A stretch of DNA of 64,000 nucleotides from Trichomonas vaginalis G3. Taxonomy: Eukaryota; Parabasalia; Trichomonadida; Trichomonadidae. The notes under the pieces are model-generated. The model had not been told where the DNA came from. It was given only the letters and a program-made list of their open reading frames with translations, and did not search any database. The translations under genes were made by a program, and so were the position numbers. Of the stretch, positions 1 to 9,567 are shown piece after piece; position 1 is the stretch's first letter, and every line of letters begins with the position of its first letter. Location of the stretch: contig NC_067207.1 in the NCBI RefSeq assembly GCF_026262505.1, positions 32,890,082 through 32,954,081 of the forward strand, given 5' to 3'.

Positions 1-44
1 ATTCCTGTTGAGTAGATATGCTTTTTTTGTTCCCACATTTATAT

Positions 45-172
45 AAAAAATTATGATATCACCACCCTCACACGTATGAAAAATAGCACAAAAAAATTTA
101 GGTGAAGTGGTGAGATCTCACCTCTTTTTCACCTGTTTTTTCACCCTGTTGAATTCATTGCTTTATAACTCT
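45..172 (+). repeat. Left terminal inverted repeat of the Maverick
   Basis: This segment matches the reverse complement of 21219-21346 with only a few small differences. It contains the perfect palindrome GGTGAGATCTCACC at 109-122 followed by further TTTCACC copies. Its inner end runs into the last codons of the minus-strand gene ending at 155. Confidence 0.8.
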
Positions 173-673
173 CTTCCTTGGTTTCTTTTTAGTGCTTTCT
201 TCACGTCTGGTCTCCAACTTGACTGTCTTTCTTCTTCGTCCGTAATGATACCAGTTACTTCCACCAGTCAATGGGTCAAATGGTCTTTCGTAAGGGTTTC
301 CATACATTCCATAGGGACCATACGGAAGAACTACTGGTGGAGAAGAAACATTTTCTTTAGTTCCATCGAATCTATTTAAATGCATTGTTTCACCTTTCAT
401 CTGGTCATTAAAGTCTTTTGCGTGTTTTGCAAACTCATCGTCCTTTCCTAAAGCATTTTCTGACTCAGTCGCAACCAAATTGGATGCTTTATTTATGAGC
501 CCTATTTTATTTAATCTTAACTTCTTTGCAACCCAGCCTCCAATCTTTCCTTTATTTGCATCTAATGTCTTCGAAACCCTTCCTCCACTCATTTTATTTA
601 CTGCGTCATAAGCTCCAATGCTTTTGCTCCAAATGCTAATGCTTTTGTTCCCATTGCGCCTAAAGCTGCCCAA
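155..673 (-). CDS. Maverick protein of unknown function, basic C-terminus
   Basis: About 172 residues. I recognise no family. The middle contains a proline/glycine/tyrosine-rich stretch (PYGPYGMYGNPYERPF) and the last 30 residues are strongly basic with RRRK and KKKPRKR runs, which suggests nucleic-acid binding or nuclear targeting. Its stop lies inside the left terminal repeat. The N-terminal end is uncertain and this gene region may be broken. Given its place beside capsid-type genes it could be a minor virion component, but that is inference. Confidence 0.4.
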   Translation of the reverse strand: MGSFRRNGNKSISIWSKSIGAYDAVNKMSGGRVSKTLDANKGKIGGWVAKKLRLNKIGLINKASNLVATESENALGKDDEFAKHAKDFNDQMKGETMHLNRFDGTKENVSSPPVVLPYGPYGMYGNPYERPFDPLTGGSNWYHYGRRRKTVKLETRREESTKKKPRKRVIKQ

Positions 674-746
674 GCTACCATTTACACCATATTAAAATCA
701 TCTCTCTTCAATATTATCTCATAAAAGTTCTCGTTACTGGAGAAAG

Positions 747-905
747 TCAATGAACATAAGCGTTCTCACGGGCTTCGCCCTCACCGCTTTGCGGTCTATC
801 TAACTTATTTCTTATATCATCTATACGCTTCAAAATGTCTGAACAATTGCTAACATCTTCTACAACAGTTATTTCATCATGAATGACCTTCAAAAACAAA
901 CTCAT
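747..905 (-). CDS. Small Maverick ORF, 52 residues
   Basis: A short frame starts at the ATG at 905 and ends with TGA at 747-749. Its start abuts the stop codon of the upstream gene ending at 906, as expected for compact co-oriented genes. The C-terminal part is encoded by two GC-rich mini-palindromes (770-780 and 783-795), read in frame as GEGEAREN-like residues. The function is unknown. I cannot exclude a chance frame. Confidence 0.4.
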   Translation of the reverse strand: MSLFLKVIHDEITVVEDVSNCSDILKRIDDIRNKLDRPQSGEGEARENAYVH

Positions 906-1787
906 TTAATATGCTATTAAAATCATTTCAATAATGAGTCCATCCTTTCCATCTTTAGGTAGCACAACATCTTTCATTGAAGAAGGTTCGACAAGTCTTA
1001 TGTTAAACTTACTGACAAAGTTTGTTATACTATAATGCTTCGGCGGCGAATACATGTAGTTTGAAAGACATAATATAGATTCTTCAGCAAATTCACTTAT
1101 ACTGGATTTTATAACAATGTTCTCACGAGACCAAATACCACCAATTGACAATCTTGTAAGCAATCCTGCTGAACCTTCTACTGTAAACGTCGATGGTAAC
1201 ATTCCACGAAGGTCATCTATTGACATCGTTGAGTCACTGTATTTAAATATTTTCTTAAAGCAATCGTCATTATCTAACCATGCAATAGCTTTGAAGTTTT
1301 CATTCGAATATACATCTGCTTCATTAAATGTAAATCCTGACTTCTTTGCAGAGATGACTTTAAAATCTATTGAGTTTGTTTCAAAATTATATGCTATGGT
1401 AACTTCTGAAGGTAATGGATGCCCTTCCGCAGTCAGTTGTTCTCTCACTACCGTTTGAAGCTTTGTATTAAAAACTTTCATGTCATCTCCTGTATCTAAG
1501 TTCACATACACAGCAACAGGGAAACTATCTTGCTTCTTTGTTTCATCATTATACCTCAAAACATTAAAGTTCTTCAATAATATTGTTCTTCCTGCTGGAA
1601 TACTTCGAACCTGTCTGATTTCAATAGCTTTCTCACCTCCTACATACTCTACCCAGTGTCTTGGATATTCATAAGTATACTGACTTTCTTGAATTTTGGT
1701 AGGTTTCATCATAACGTGTTCATAGTATATCTTTATACTCTTGTCAGTTAGACTCGGTGCTATGTTCTGAATATTTCTGACTTGCAT
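906..1787 (-). CDS. Putative Maverick structural (minor capsid-like) protein
   Basis: About 293 residues counted from the ATG at 1787; a longer frame exists but would overlap the divergent ATPase gene. The sequence is rich in beta-type segments and ends in a pattern (KDGLIIEMILIAY) resembling the terminal beta strand of Polinton capsid proteins. It is divergent from the packaging ATPase with only 16 bp between the two ATGs, so both probably share one late-type promoter. A minor capsid role is inference; no motif proves it. Confidence 0.45.
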   Translation of the reverse strand: MQVRNIQNIAPSLTDKSIKIYYEHVMMKPTKIQESQYTYEYPRHWVEYVGGEKAIEIRQVRSIPAGRTILLKNFNVLRYNDETKKQDSFPVAVYVNLDTGDDMKVFNTKLQTVVREQLTAEGHPLPSEVTIAYNFETNSIDFKVISAKKSGFTFNEADVYSNENFKAIAWLDNDDCFKKIFKYSDSTMSIDDLRGMLPSTFTVEGSAGLLTRLSIGGIWSRENIVIKSSISEFAEESILCLSNYMYSPPKHYSITNFVSKFNIRLVEPSSMKDVVLPKDGKDGLIIEMILIAY

Positions 1788-1803
1788 TTTTAATGGAGAT
1801 AAA

Positions 1804-2691
1804 ATGAAGCATTTAATACATGACGTAGATGAAGACATGAATGAAACTACAGACAAACTTAACTCTTCTCTTATTCTTCCTTTCAGTAAGGACTATGAAT
1901 TCTGTTCAAATGGTGTGTATTTCTATTGTGGAAAGATGGGTTCAGGTAAGACATTTAACCTCATTCGTCATATACTCATAACAGAGCGTTTAGGAAACGA
2001 CTCTTACTATGACCAAATCATTATATCAGCAACTTCAGACTCTATGGACTCAACAGCGAAAACATTTATGTCAAAAGTTCAAGCCTCTGTCGTTAAAGTT
2101 CCAGACAGTGAACTCATTGAATTTCTTCAACGTTACATTCGACGTAAGAGGAAATATTATGCCATCGTTGAATTTATACAGTCAGAAATGCAAAAGACTT
2201 CAGAAGAGATGGAAAGAATTATTGACAAACACCACTTACGTCAATACTCAGGAGTTTACGATATGAAACGACTTACAAACTACATTCTGTCAAAACTTTC
2301 AAAATACCCCTTCAAAAAGTATCCTTCAAACACTTTATTAGTTTGTGACGACTTCGCCGGAAAAGGTTTAGTTTCAAAGCCTGACTCACCATTAGCTAAC
2401 ATCATAACTAAAGTCAGACATTACCATTTAACTGTAGCAATACTTATGCAAACATGGAGGTTTTTAGCTTTAAACATAAAACGTCTCATAACTGACTTCG
2501 TTATCTTTCAAGGTTTCTCACGCTATGACATTGAACTCATTTGGAAACAGTCAGGTATAACATTACCTTTTGAAGAAATTTGGGAAGCATATAAGTCTCT
2601 CATCTCTCCTCGTTCATACCTTGAGATTCATATCATGACTAATACCATTAAAGTCAAAAATATTCCATGGGAACGACCAACATTGTTTTAA
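1804..2691 (+). CDS. DNA packaging ATPase (FtsK/HerA, A32-like)
   Basis: 295 residues in one open frame. Walker A is GKMGSGKT at residues 43-50 and Walker B is LLVCDDF at about 178-184. This is the arrangement of the A32-like genome-packaging ATPases of Polintons, adenovirus-like elements and large DNA viruses, which drive viral DNA into preformed capsids. The ATG lies 16 bp from the divergent structural gene. The 3-prime end overlaps the end of the convergent gene at 2688 by a few bases. The gene looks whole. Confidence 0.88.
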   Translation: MKHLIHDVDEDMNETTDKLNSSLILPFSKDYEFCSNGVYFYCGKMGSGKTFNLIRHILITERLGNDSYYDQIIISATSDSMDSTAKTFMSKVQASVVKVPDSELIEFLQRYIRRKRKYYAIVEFIQSEMQKTSEEMERIIDKHHLRQYSGVYDMKRLTNYILSKLSKYPFKKYPSNTLLVCDDFAGKGLVSKPDSPLANIITKVRHYHLTVAILMQTWRFLALNIKRLITDFVIFQGFSRYDIELIWKQSGITLPFEEIWEAYKSLISPRSYLEIHIMTNTIKVKNIPWERPTLF

Positions 2692-3089
2692 AGTTTAACC
2701 TTCAATTGACTGATGGTAAACAAATTCCATGCATCTCTGTCGCCATTTCTGTTAATATTTTTGCTGTCATTCATATCATCCACTTCCCCATCCGTTAGCT
2801 TTTGAGGATATGCGTTAGAATAGCTGTTCTTAAATGAAGGCTTTTCACCTTTGAGAGCATAAACTCTATAACTTTCTGCATACTTTATGTTTGAACCTCC
2901 TGAGCCATCATTGACATAAATTTTTATAGGCTTCCACCCTTTGTTCATGTTCCTGCTTCTTCCCTTAGCTCTTTTGTTCAGTAGTTCTACATCTTTATAC
3001 ACAGCACCTGTCTCAGTGAATTCAACAATATTTTCATTCGTTAGCTTTACATTCAAACCCTTGTCGAGTATATTGTTCATTTCATACAT
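2688..3089 (-). CDS. Maverick protein of unknown function
   Basis: About 133 residues if it starts at the ATG at 3089 (next ATG at 3080). The longer upstream frame would overlap the divergent gene at 3115 and is less likely. It has a basic centre (KRAKGRSRNMNKG) and a glycine/serine turn, with no family I recognise. It shares a 25-bp divergent promoter region with the gene at 3115 and ends against the packaging ATPase. Confidence 0.5.
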   Translation of the reverse strand: MYEMNNILDKGLNVKLTNENIVEFTETGAVYKDVELLNKRAKGRSRNMNKGWKPIKIYVNDGSGGSNIKYAESYRVYALKGEKPSFKNSYSNAYPQKLTDGEVDDMNDSKNINRNGDRDAWNLFTISQLKVKL

Positions 3090-3114
3090 ATAAAAGGTTT
3101 TTATTCTATATGAA
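3090..3114. promoter_or_regulatory. Shared divergent late-type promoter
   Basis: Only 25 bp separate the ATGs at 3089 (minus) and 3115 (plus). The plus strand reads TTTTTATTCTATATGAAATG into the start. This fits the late-like pattern TTTTTATnTGnAnTnAATG seen before other structural genes. Confidence 0.45.
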
Positions 3115-3756
3115 ATGAGAAGCAAATCCATCTTAGCTGGTGCCGTTAATGTTCCAATTGAACCAACATCAAATGTTGACTCACGAACGACAAACAATAT
3201 TGTCATAAAGAACTATAGTTCAGAGTGTTTGAAAGAAAAAGAACCAGAACTTAAGTCGGGACCTTCGGTCTTGGAGCATGGCGCCGTGAATTTAAACACA
3301 GCTTCAAACACTAACGCTACATCAGATGTTAAGTTAGAGTATCCACCATTAGACCAAATTCTTTCAAGAGAAGCCAACGACAATCCTTACACAAATGTTC
3401 AAACAAATCCTTCAGATAACGTAGACCATTACCTTCTTCAGTTATACCAAACTATCTTACTCAAAGACGATAAGAAGCTTTTGACAAATCTTATAAGCAA
3501 GAACCAAATAATTCTAACAAAGGAGGACCTTGAAAATGTTATATCACGAATAACAGGGAAACAATGTGTCATTGACTATCTCGACCCTGAAATCGAATGC
3601 TGTGGCCAAACTCCACTATTCATGAAAATAGGTAACATCCGCATCATTGAAACACCAGGAACTACAGGAGTTGAGTTTAAGTATAAATATTCGAACGAGT
3701 ATACAAAACTATCTACTGACTATAAGCTTTGTTTGAAATATGTTTTAGTAAATTAA
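3115..3756 (+). CDS. Maverick protein of unknown function
   Basis: 213 residues from the ATG at 3115. The N-terminal half is low complexity and serine/asparagine rich; the C-terminal half has a more regular fold-like pattern with four cysteines. I do not recognise a family. A GC-rich mini-palindrome (3260-3270) is read in frame in the N-terminal half. The end is followed by two further palindromes at 3768-3782 and 3788-3800, then the convergent gene at 3817. Confidence 0.5.
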   Translation: MRSKSILAGAVNVPIEPTSNVDSRTTNNIVIKNYSSECLKEKEPELKSGPSVLEHGAVNLNTASNTNATSDVKLEYPPLDQILSREANDNPYTNVQTNPSDNVDHYLLQLYQTILLKDDKKLLTNLISKNQIILTKEDLENVISRITGKQCVIDYLDPEIECCGQTPLFMKIGNIRIIETPGTTGVEFKYKYSNEYTKLSTDYKLCLKYVLVN

Positions 3757-3816
3757 AGCAGTCAGGAGGGCTCTTTGAGCCCATCTTGGCGCTTTGCGCC
3801 GTCAGTCAAAAAAATT

Positions 3817-4059
3817 TCAAGTTAGCAATTTGTAATATCTGTCCAAAACTTCTTCAACAGTATCGAACTCATCTTCATAATGCAAACCTAATCTTATTGA
3901 CTTGGTGCAGTTTTCACTAACACAATATTTTTCTGTTCTCTTGACTGACATAACTAATTCATTTGTTTCATCAAACAGCAACAACCAAAGTTCATGACCT
4001 AATACATAACATTCATACTTTATATTTTTAGCTCTGAGTTCTCTTGTAAGCTGTTGCAT
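3817..4059 (-). CDS. Small Maverick protein of unknown function
   Basis: 80 residues from the ATG at 4059. Its start overlaps the end of the co-oriented minor capsid-like gene by about 40 bp, a spacing suggesting linked expression. It has a hydrophobic core segment (ELWLLLFDE) and an acidic C-terminal part. No family is recognised. Confidence 0.45.
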   Translation of the reverse strand: MQQLTRELRAKNIKYECYVLGHELWLLLFDETNELVMSVKRTEKYCVSENCTKSIRLGLHYEDEFDTVEEVLDRYYKLLT

Positions 4060-4796
4060 TTAATATTTTCTAAAAAGTCAACTTCAACAGTCATTCGCAC
4101 TGGTGCCTTCAGTACTACAGGCTCTCCTTGAAAGTCAACAAGTCTGAATTGCATGTCTTTCAAATTATGAGGACTAATGCGAACCCATTTACCTAAATGA
4201 GTTGCTATGACAGGAACGTTTGGAATGAACATTGAATTGACTGCATAACAGAAGGATTTATATTCTACTGAACCTTTACTATTAACTCCTGAAATGCCTG
4301 TGACATTAGCTATTTTAGACTCAATGTATAAACAATTACCATAACATACATATGGAACAGATTTCATCTCAATCGTTTTGTCAACACTTTTCAAAGGAAA
4401 TGTCATATGGTATGCACCCAAAAGAAGTTGTACTCTATGACTCATTCGTGTTATCTTAAACTCCTTCGCATAACTGAACTTCAAAACTCCTGCAATAAGT
4501 TTAACATTCATTAAGTTTTCTTCGTTATCCTTGTTTATTGTAGTATTTATGAGAGCATTTAACACTCCAGCTAATGTTTCCATCTTATATTCTACATTAT
4601 TGTGAAATCTTATTTCGTGCTTCTTTCCATCTATTTCAATCTCCATGAAATCTGTTTCATCTGTTATAACGAATGAAGCGATAGTATTGAAGTCAACCAT
4701 TCTGAATGCAAGCGCCTCATTCTGTAGACCTAAGTTTGTTTGTAGCTTTACTGTCCCGTATTCGTTTGGGTCTGTACTTTGCAAATAGAACAACAT
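4020..4796 (-). CDS. Probable Polinton minor capsid (penton-like) protein
   Basis: About 259 residues from the ATG at 4796, chosen because the longer frame would overlap the divergent fibre gene. The C-terminal part, around LKDMQFRLVDFQGEPV, has the pattern typical of Polinton minor capsid proteins: a strand, then D-x-x-G-x-P, then another strand ending in a charged tail. Penton-like proteins fill the capsid vertices, where a fibre would attach. The neighbouring divergent gene encodes a fibre, which supports the call. The ATGs of the pair are 17 bp apart. Confidence 0.55.
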   Translation of the reverse strand: MLFYLQSTDPNEYGTVKLQTNLGLQNEALAFRMVDFNTIASFVITDETDFMEIEIDGKKHEIRFHNNVEYKMETLAGVLNALINTTINKDNEENLMNVKLIAGVLKFSYAKEFKITRMSHRVQLLLGAYHMTFPLKSVDKTIEMKSVPYVCYGNCLYIESKIANVTGISGVNSKGSVEYKSFCYAVNSMFIPNVPVIATHLGKWVRISPHNLKDMQFRLVDFQGEPVVLKAPVRMTVEVDFLENIKCNSLQENSELKI

Positions 4797-4813
4797 TTTA
4801 TTCTCATTAAAAT

Positions 4814-7800
4814 ATGAGTATAGCTGCATATGCGTCTGAAGCTGACAGAGCTAAACGTTTATATTTTGGTCAATACTCTCTCACACTTACTGACAAATAT
4901 ATTGTTATCACTGATGGAAATACTGAGAAATACATAACATGGAAGGACTATGAAAAGTTTGACTCTATTTTAACTCCATGTACTATGCCGTTTATAAAGG
5001 ACGGTGAAATTATTGAAAAAGATAATACAACCGTATATAGGTCTGTTTATGAAGCATTAGAATATATGTTGAATCATAACCCAAAAAGATTTGACCCAAG
5101 CACTACACCATGTACTATGCCTTTTATTAAGGACGGTGAAATCATAAGAGTTCCGGATTCAACGGTTTACACAGCTGTTCAAAACAGTTTACAAAACATT
5201 TTAGCGAATATCTTTAATTCAGAAACTACAGAAATAAAATTACCGTATATAACAGATGCTAAAGAAATTAAATCAAAAACGACAACATTATTTACGTCAC
5301 TTAATGATTTAATGACTTATATCATTAATATTCCTGCACCAACTACAGCATTTGATCCAAACTCGACGGTTTGCAGTGTACCTTTCATAAATGACAGTTC
5401 AGTAATTGCTTTAAGGGATTCGACAGTAAATGAATCATTAAAGGCGTCATTAATGAAAATCATTGATTTTAACTCATTCACGAATACATATAATTCATTC
5501 ATTAATGTTTCATATGCTTCTAAAGAAGGTGAGCCAAAAACTATCGATAAAGCGGTGTATGAAATAAAAGCATCAACGACGAAATTGAATTCGTTAACTT
5601 TTGACGGTGATAGTTTCGTTAATGACATAACATCGGGGAAAACAATTTTAACGAAAGAATACTTAAAATCTCATGTTAGTGAGTTCGTTGAAATTGAAAA
5701 AGACGGTGGAATTAAGTTCGATCCACTGAATTTCATTTTCAGCTTAGCGAATGCGGGTGTTAGTTTCGCTGAATGGACAACTATACAGAGTGAAATAAAT
5801 GCAATATGGACGTTTTTGGGGTCAAAAGCGGGAATGGGTGAGCTTGTAAATGCTGCAAGAACATTAGGTGAAACAGGAAATTTTGTAGATGGTTTTAAAA
5901 GACTTGTTTCAAATGTTTTAACAAACACAAAGAAATTATTTAGATATACCGTACATAACGGACGGATTTTCGAACAGATAGCAACAAACCCTCCGGTTAT
6001 GGCTGCGTTGATGATGGTTAGAGATATAAAATCACGTAACGACGGGAACGAAGAACATGAACAACAGGATACTGGTCGGGTTATTCGAGACATTAAAAAC
6101 GTGTATCCTGAAGTTATTGATTTATTTAGAGGAGTTAATGATTCAATTTCAAAACATTCTATAACCCTCGATGAAGAGAATAAATTAACAGATTATATAT
6201 TCGTCATTATTGCAGAATTAATGAAGAGAATAAATGAAAAAGGAATTGGTGATATCATTAATGTCAGCGATGTAATGATGAAAAGAAATTTTGACTCATT
6301 ATTTACAAAACCGAAAACAGAATATAGTCTTTATGACGTAATTACCGAATTAATGAAAAAGATTAATGATAATAAGAGTTCTGGCGGAAGAGTTGAATTA
6401 GAAGTGAATGATGTTAATGAGAAATTAGCCGAAAAAGCAGACAAAAATGAGCTTTTAGCTCTGAGTGATAAAGTCAAGAACCACGTTCATTATATAACTT
6501 CAGACGAACAGATTATAACGGACTACCATGGATATTTAACACGAAGTGATGAAGCGAAGACAAAAAATGTTAATGAAAGAAGATATAAATACATTCGTGC
6601 TAAAGGTTATGACATAAGCTGTACTGTACAGTATGATGTAGCTAAAGCACCAGAAGCATTTGGTTATACTGGTGAAATTTATGCCTCTACTTTCAATGTT
6701 AACGGTGTATTAGTTGAACCAAGATTTATGTTGAGAGTTAAGACAAAAATAACGTTTGAAGATGCTATTAAAAGTAAAGCTGACAAAGATGAACTTAACG
6801 CAACGAACAAAGTTTTGAAATCTCATAAACACAATATCTCTGATATAAATGAACTTCAAGCTACATTAAATAGTAAAGCTGACAAAGAACATACACATAA
6901 ATCCTTCACTACTGTTAGAGCAGACGACATAATATTGAACTATACCCTTGGTTCAAGTGCACCTTTAGAGAATCCAAGTACAAGCGTAAAAGATACACTA
7001 AACAATTTAGATAACAGATGTATGAACATTGAAGGTCATGCCAGAAACTTTGAAGCATATGAACTACCAGCAATGTTAGATAAGAAAGCTGACAAAGAAC
7101 ATACACATAAATCCTTCACTACTGTTAGAGCAGACGACATAATATTGAACTATACCCTTGGTTCAAGTGCACCTTTAGAGAATCCAAGTACAAGCGTAAA
7201 AGATACACTAAACAATTTAGATAACAGATGTATGAACATTGAAGGTCATGCCAGAAACTTTGAAGCATATGAACTACCAGCAATGTTAGATAAGAAAGCT
7301 GACAAAGAACATACACATAAATCCTTCACTACTGTTAGAGCAGACGACATAATATTGAACTATACCCTTGGTTCAAGTGCACCTTTAGAGAATCCAAGTA
7401 CAAGCGTAAAAGATACACTAAACAATTTAGATAACAGATGTATGAACATTGAAGGTCATGCCAGAAACTTTGAAGCATATGAACTACCAGCAATGTTAGA
7501 TAAGAAAGCTGACAAAACTTATGTAGATGAAAATTATGCAAAGAAGTCGGAAGTAAATGCTGCGCTTAATGGAAAAGCCGACAAGAACCATACACATGAA
7601 GAATTTCAAACAATCAAGATTAAAGAAATTAAGCATACATTGAAGAAGTAACAAAAACAGGAAGAGACGGTAAACCTTTAGTTGAACAAAATATTTATCC
7701 TCCTACTTTTCCTAATGGTTTAATAACAAACAATATAAATATTGTAGATGGCAAAGGATTTATAAATGTTAAGCATGAACTTCAAACAATGAAGACTCAG

Positions 7801-8232
7801 ATTCTTGAAACCATATATCCTATAGGCTCTATTTATACGTCAATGAACTCAACAAATCCAGAAACAGTTTTAGGTTTTGGTACATGGCAGCAGATTGTAG
7901 ACAAATTCTTATACTGTGCTAACTCTTCAAAGCAAACAGGAGGTTCGAAGAAAATTAAAGAAGCAAACCTTCCACCGCACACTCATACAGGAACTACAAA
8001 CTTTTCTGGCGACCATAGCCACTCATTAAGAGACCACCCATTATACAACTCAGAGTATGAAGCTGGCAATGATGTTTTATCTCCATCTTATAACAATGCA
8101 GCAAAAAAGACTTTTCGACAAACTGAACCAGGAGGAAATCATGTCCATACTTTCACAACAAATCCAACAGGCTCGGGTGCAGATTATATGCCACCATTTG
8201 TGACTGTATTTGCATGGTACCGCGTTCAATGA
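4814..8232 (+). pseudogene. Maverick fibre/spike gene with phage-type tip, broken
   Basis: A long repetitive shaft is followed by a C-terminal segment recalling bacteriophage tail-collar or short-tail-fibre tips. It contains YPIGSIYTS, GTWQQI and several histidine-rich motifs (HTHTG, HSHSL, HVHTF), ending with a PPF-x-x-V-x-x-WYR pattern. In phages such tips trimerise and bind receptors, the H-x-H motifs often holding metal. The shaft has imperfect N-terminal repeats (CTMPFIKDGE twice and a variant), KADK-type repeats and three identical 210-bp units. Divergence from the penton-like gene suggests one vertex module. The gene region appears broken about once. Confidence 0.7.
6875..7504 (+). repeat. 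Three tandem 210-bp repeats in the fibre shaft
   Basis: Units start at 6875, 7085 and 7295 and look identical over 210 bp (70 residues each). A partial unit continues from 7505. Exact identity of all three copies implies very recent amplification or continuing gene conversion. Copy number in such arrays commonly varies and would change the length of the fibre. Confidence 0.95.
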
Positions 8233-8292
8233 ACGCGCTTGAGCCTGCTTTGCGGGCTTACCGTCTTGAATAAAATCTTTAACTTTACATAA

Positions 8293-9378
8293 ATGAGCTT
8301 GAAAGAAGTATTCGAACAACATCCATGGAGGTCATTTAAGAAATTCAATGAAGCTGCAAAGAGTTGGGGATTTACTAACAGAGCTGAAGTGAAAAGGTTC
8401 TTTGACAAAAATGTTGTACATCAAACAAAAATAAACCCTTACGACTACTTTTTACCAATTTACTCCAACGCTCCTGACGCATACCAATTTGACACTCTCA
8501 TTCAGAGTAAGAAAGGAGGACATAAACCATTCCTCATCTTCATTAATGTTAACACTCGTAAAGCATATGCATATCCAATGAAAAATAAAGGAACTCGTGA
8601 AGTGTTAAGAGTTTTACAAAAGTTTGTAGCAGAACATAGCCCAAGTACTTTAACATCAGACCAAGACAGTGCATATCTCAGCAATGAAATCACAGATTTT
8701 CTCATTAAGCATAACATAACTCACTACACTACTGAAGACCATAACCATAACATACTCGGCATCATAAACCGCTTCATAAGAACGCTTAGAGATTTAAATC
8801 AAGAGCGAGACTTTACCGAAGAAACAATGAAACATTTTCTCGAAGTATATAATTCCTCAACACATTCTACAACAGGGCATACACCAAATTCAATGACACA
8901 ACAACAAGAAGAAAAGTATATACAAAAGAAACAAAGCCAAACACAAAATATCAGAAATTCAACACAATTTACCCTCATTCCTGGTACAAAAGTTCGTGTA
9001 GTTCTTGACGACAAACCGTTGACAAAGAAACGTTTAAGGTTAAGTAGAAACTATTATATCGTAGACTCTACGCAAGGTAATGGATATCTTATAAAAGCTG
9101 CTGACGACTCTATTGCGTTTTATCCTCGACATAAATTAGTCGAAAGTAGTAATGGCAAACTTGCTGAAACCATTGACGAAGCAAAGCGAGGAGTGGTTAT
9201 TGAAATACTTGGCTATAACATAAACGATGACACTTATAAAGTAAGATATGAAGGAGGTGTTGAAGATGTTATACCATCTAAGAACTTGAGAGAGTCAAAG
9301 CCAACACATCTGGGACCATTAGAGCGGGAGTACTGGAAAGACAAAAATATGCCAGAAAGAATAAGAAAATTCTTCTAA
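8293..9378 (+). CDS. Retroviral-type (rve) integrase of the Maverick
   Basis: 361 residues from the ATG at 8293. The RNase H-like core starts with the first acidic residue at about D67 (YQFDTLI), continues with the second at about D123 (TLTSDQDSAYLS), and is followed by the helix RFIRTLRDLN. The C-terminal third contains an SH3-like segment and a chromodomain-like segment near VEDVIPSKNL. Polinton integrases insert the element and make 6-bp target duplications. The gene sits just inside the internal copy of the terminal motif. Confidence 0.88.
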   Translation: MSLKEVFEQHPWRSFKKFNEAAKSWGFTNRAEVKRFFDKNVVHQTKINPYDYFLPIYSNAPDAYQFDTLIQSKKGGHKPFLIFINVNTRKAYAYPMKNKGTREVLRVLQKFVAEHSPSTLTSDQDSAYLSNEITDFLIKHNITHYTTEDHNHNILGIINRFIRTLRDLNQERDFTEETMKHFLEVYNSSTHSTTGHTPNSMTQQQEEKYIQKKQSQTQNIRNSTQFTLIPGTKVRVVLDDKPLTKKRLRLSRNYYIVDSTQGNGYLIKAADDSIAFYPRHKLVESSNGKLAETIDEAKRGVVIEILGYNINDDTYKVRYEGGVEDVIPSKNLRESKPTHLGPLEREYWKDKNMPERIRKFF

Positions 9379-9415
9379 ACTTTTTCATTAGATGTAAATC
9401 AGACAAAAATAATGT

Positions 9416-9467
9416 TTAGGTGAAGAGGTGAGATTTCACCTCTTTTTTCACCTGTTTTTTCACCCTC
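9416..9467 (+). repeat. Internal third copy of the terminal GGTGA motif
   Basis: About 50 bp match the inner half of the left terminal repeat (about 98-147), in the same orientation and with one mismatch in the central palindrome. It lies between the integrase gene and the first KilA-N gene and is followed directly by two GC-rich mini-palindromes. Confidence 0.75.
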
Positions 9468-9530
9468 GCCGCTAAGCGGCTCAGACCCTTTGGGTCTCGT
9501 GAATTTTCATGAATTTCCTTAAGATAGAAA

Positions 9531-9560
9531 AAATAAAACTAACTTTATTTTTATTTATTT
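9531..9560 (+). promoter_or_regulatory. Early-like promoter motif of KilA-N gene 1
   Basis: The segment AAATAAAACTAACTTTATTT is followed by a T/A-rich run up to the ATG. A nearly identical stretch lies before the second KilA-N gene (11026-11060), and related versions precede 11965, 12762 and the HNH gene. Confidence 0.45.
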
Positions 9561-9567
9561 TTTTATT

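Noticed and set aside
5317-6093. Minus-strand ORFs of 103 and 140 residues inside the fibre gene
   Set aside because: They lie antisense to a long coherent coding region and lack family resemblance.
6875-7504. CRISPR-like or satellite DNA
   Set aside because: The 210-bp units are an in-frame protein repeat.
6915-7541. Three near-identical minus-strand ORFs of 63-68 residues
   Set aside because: They are antisense shadows of the three identical 210-bp fibre repeats and have no independent support.
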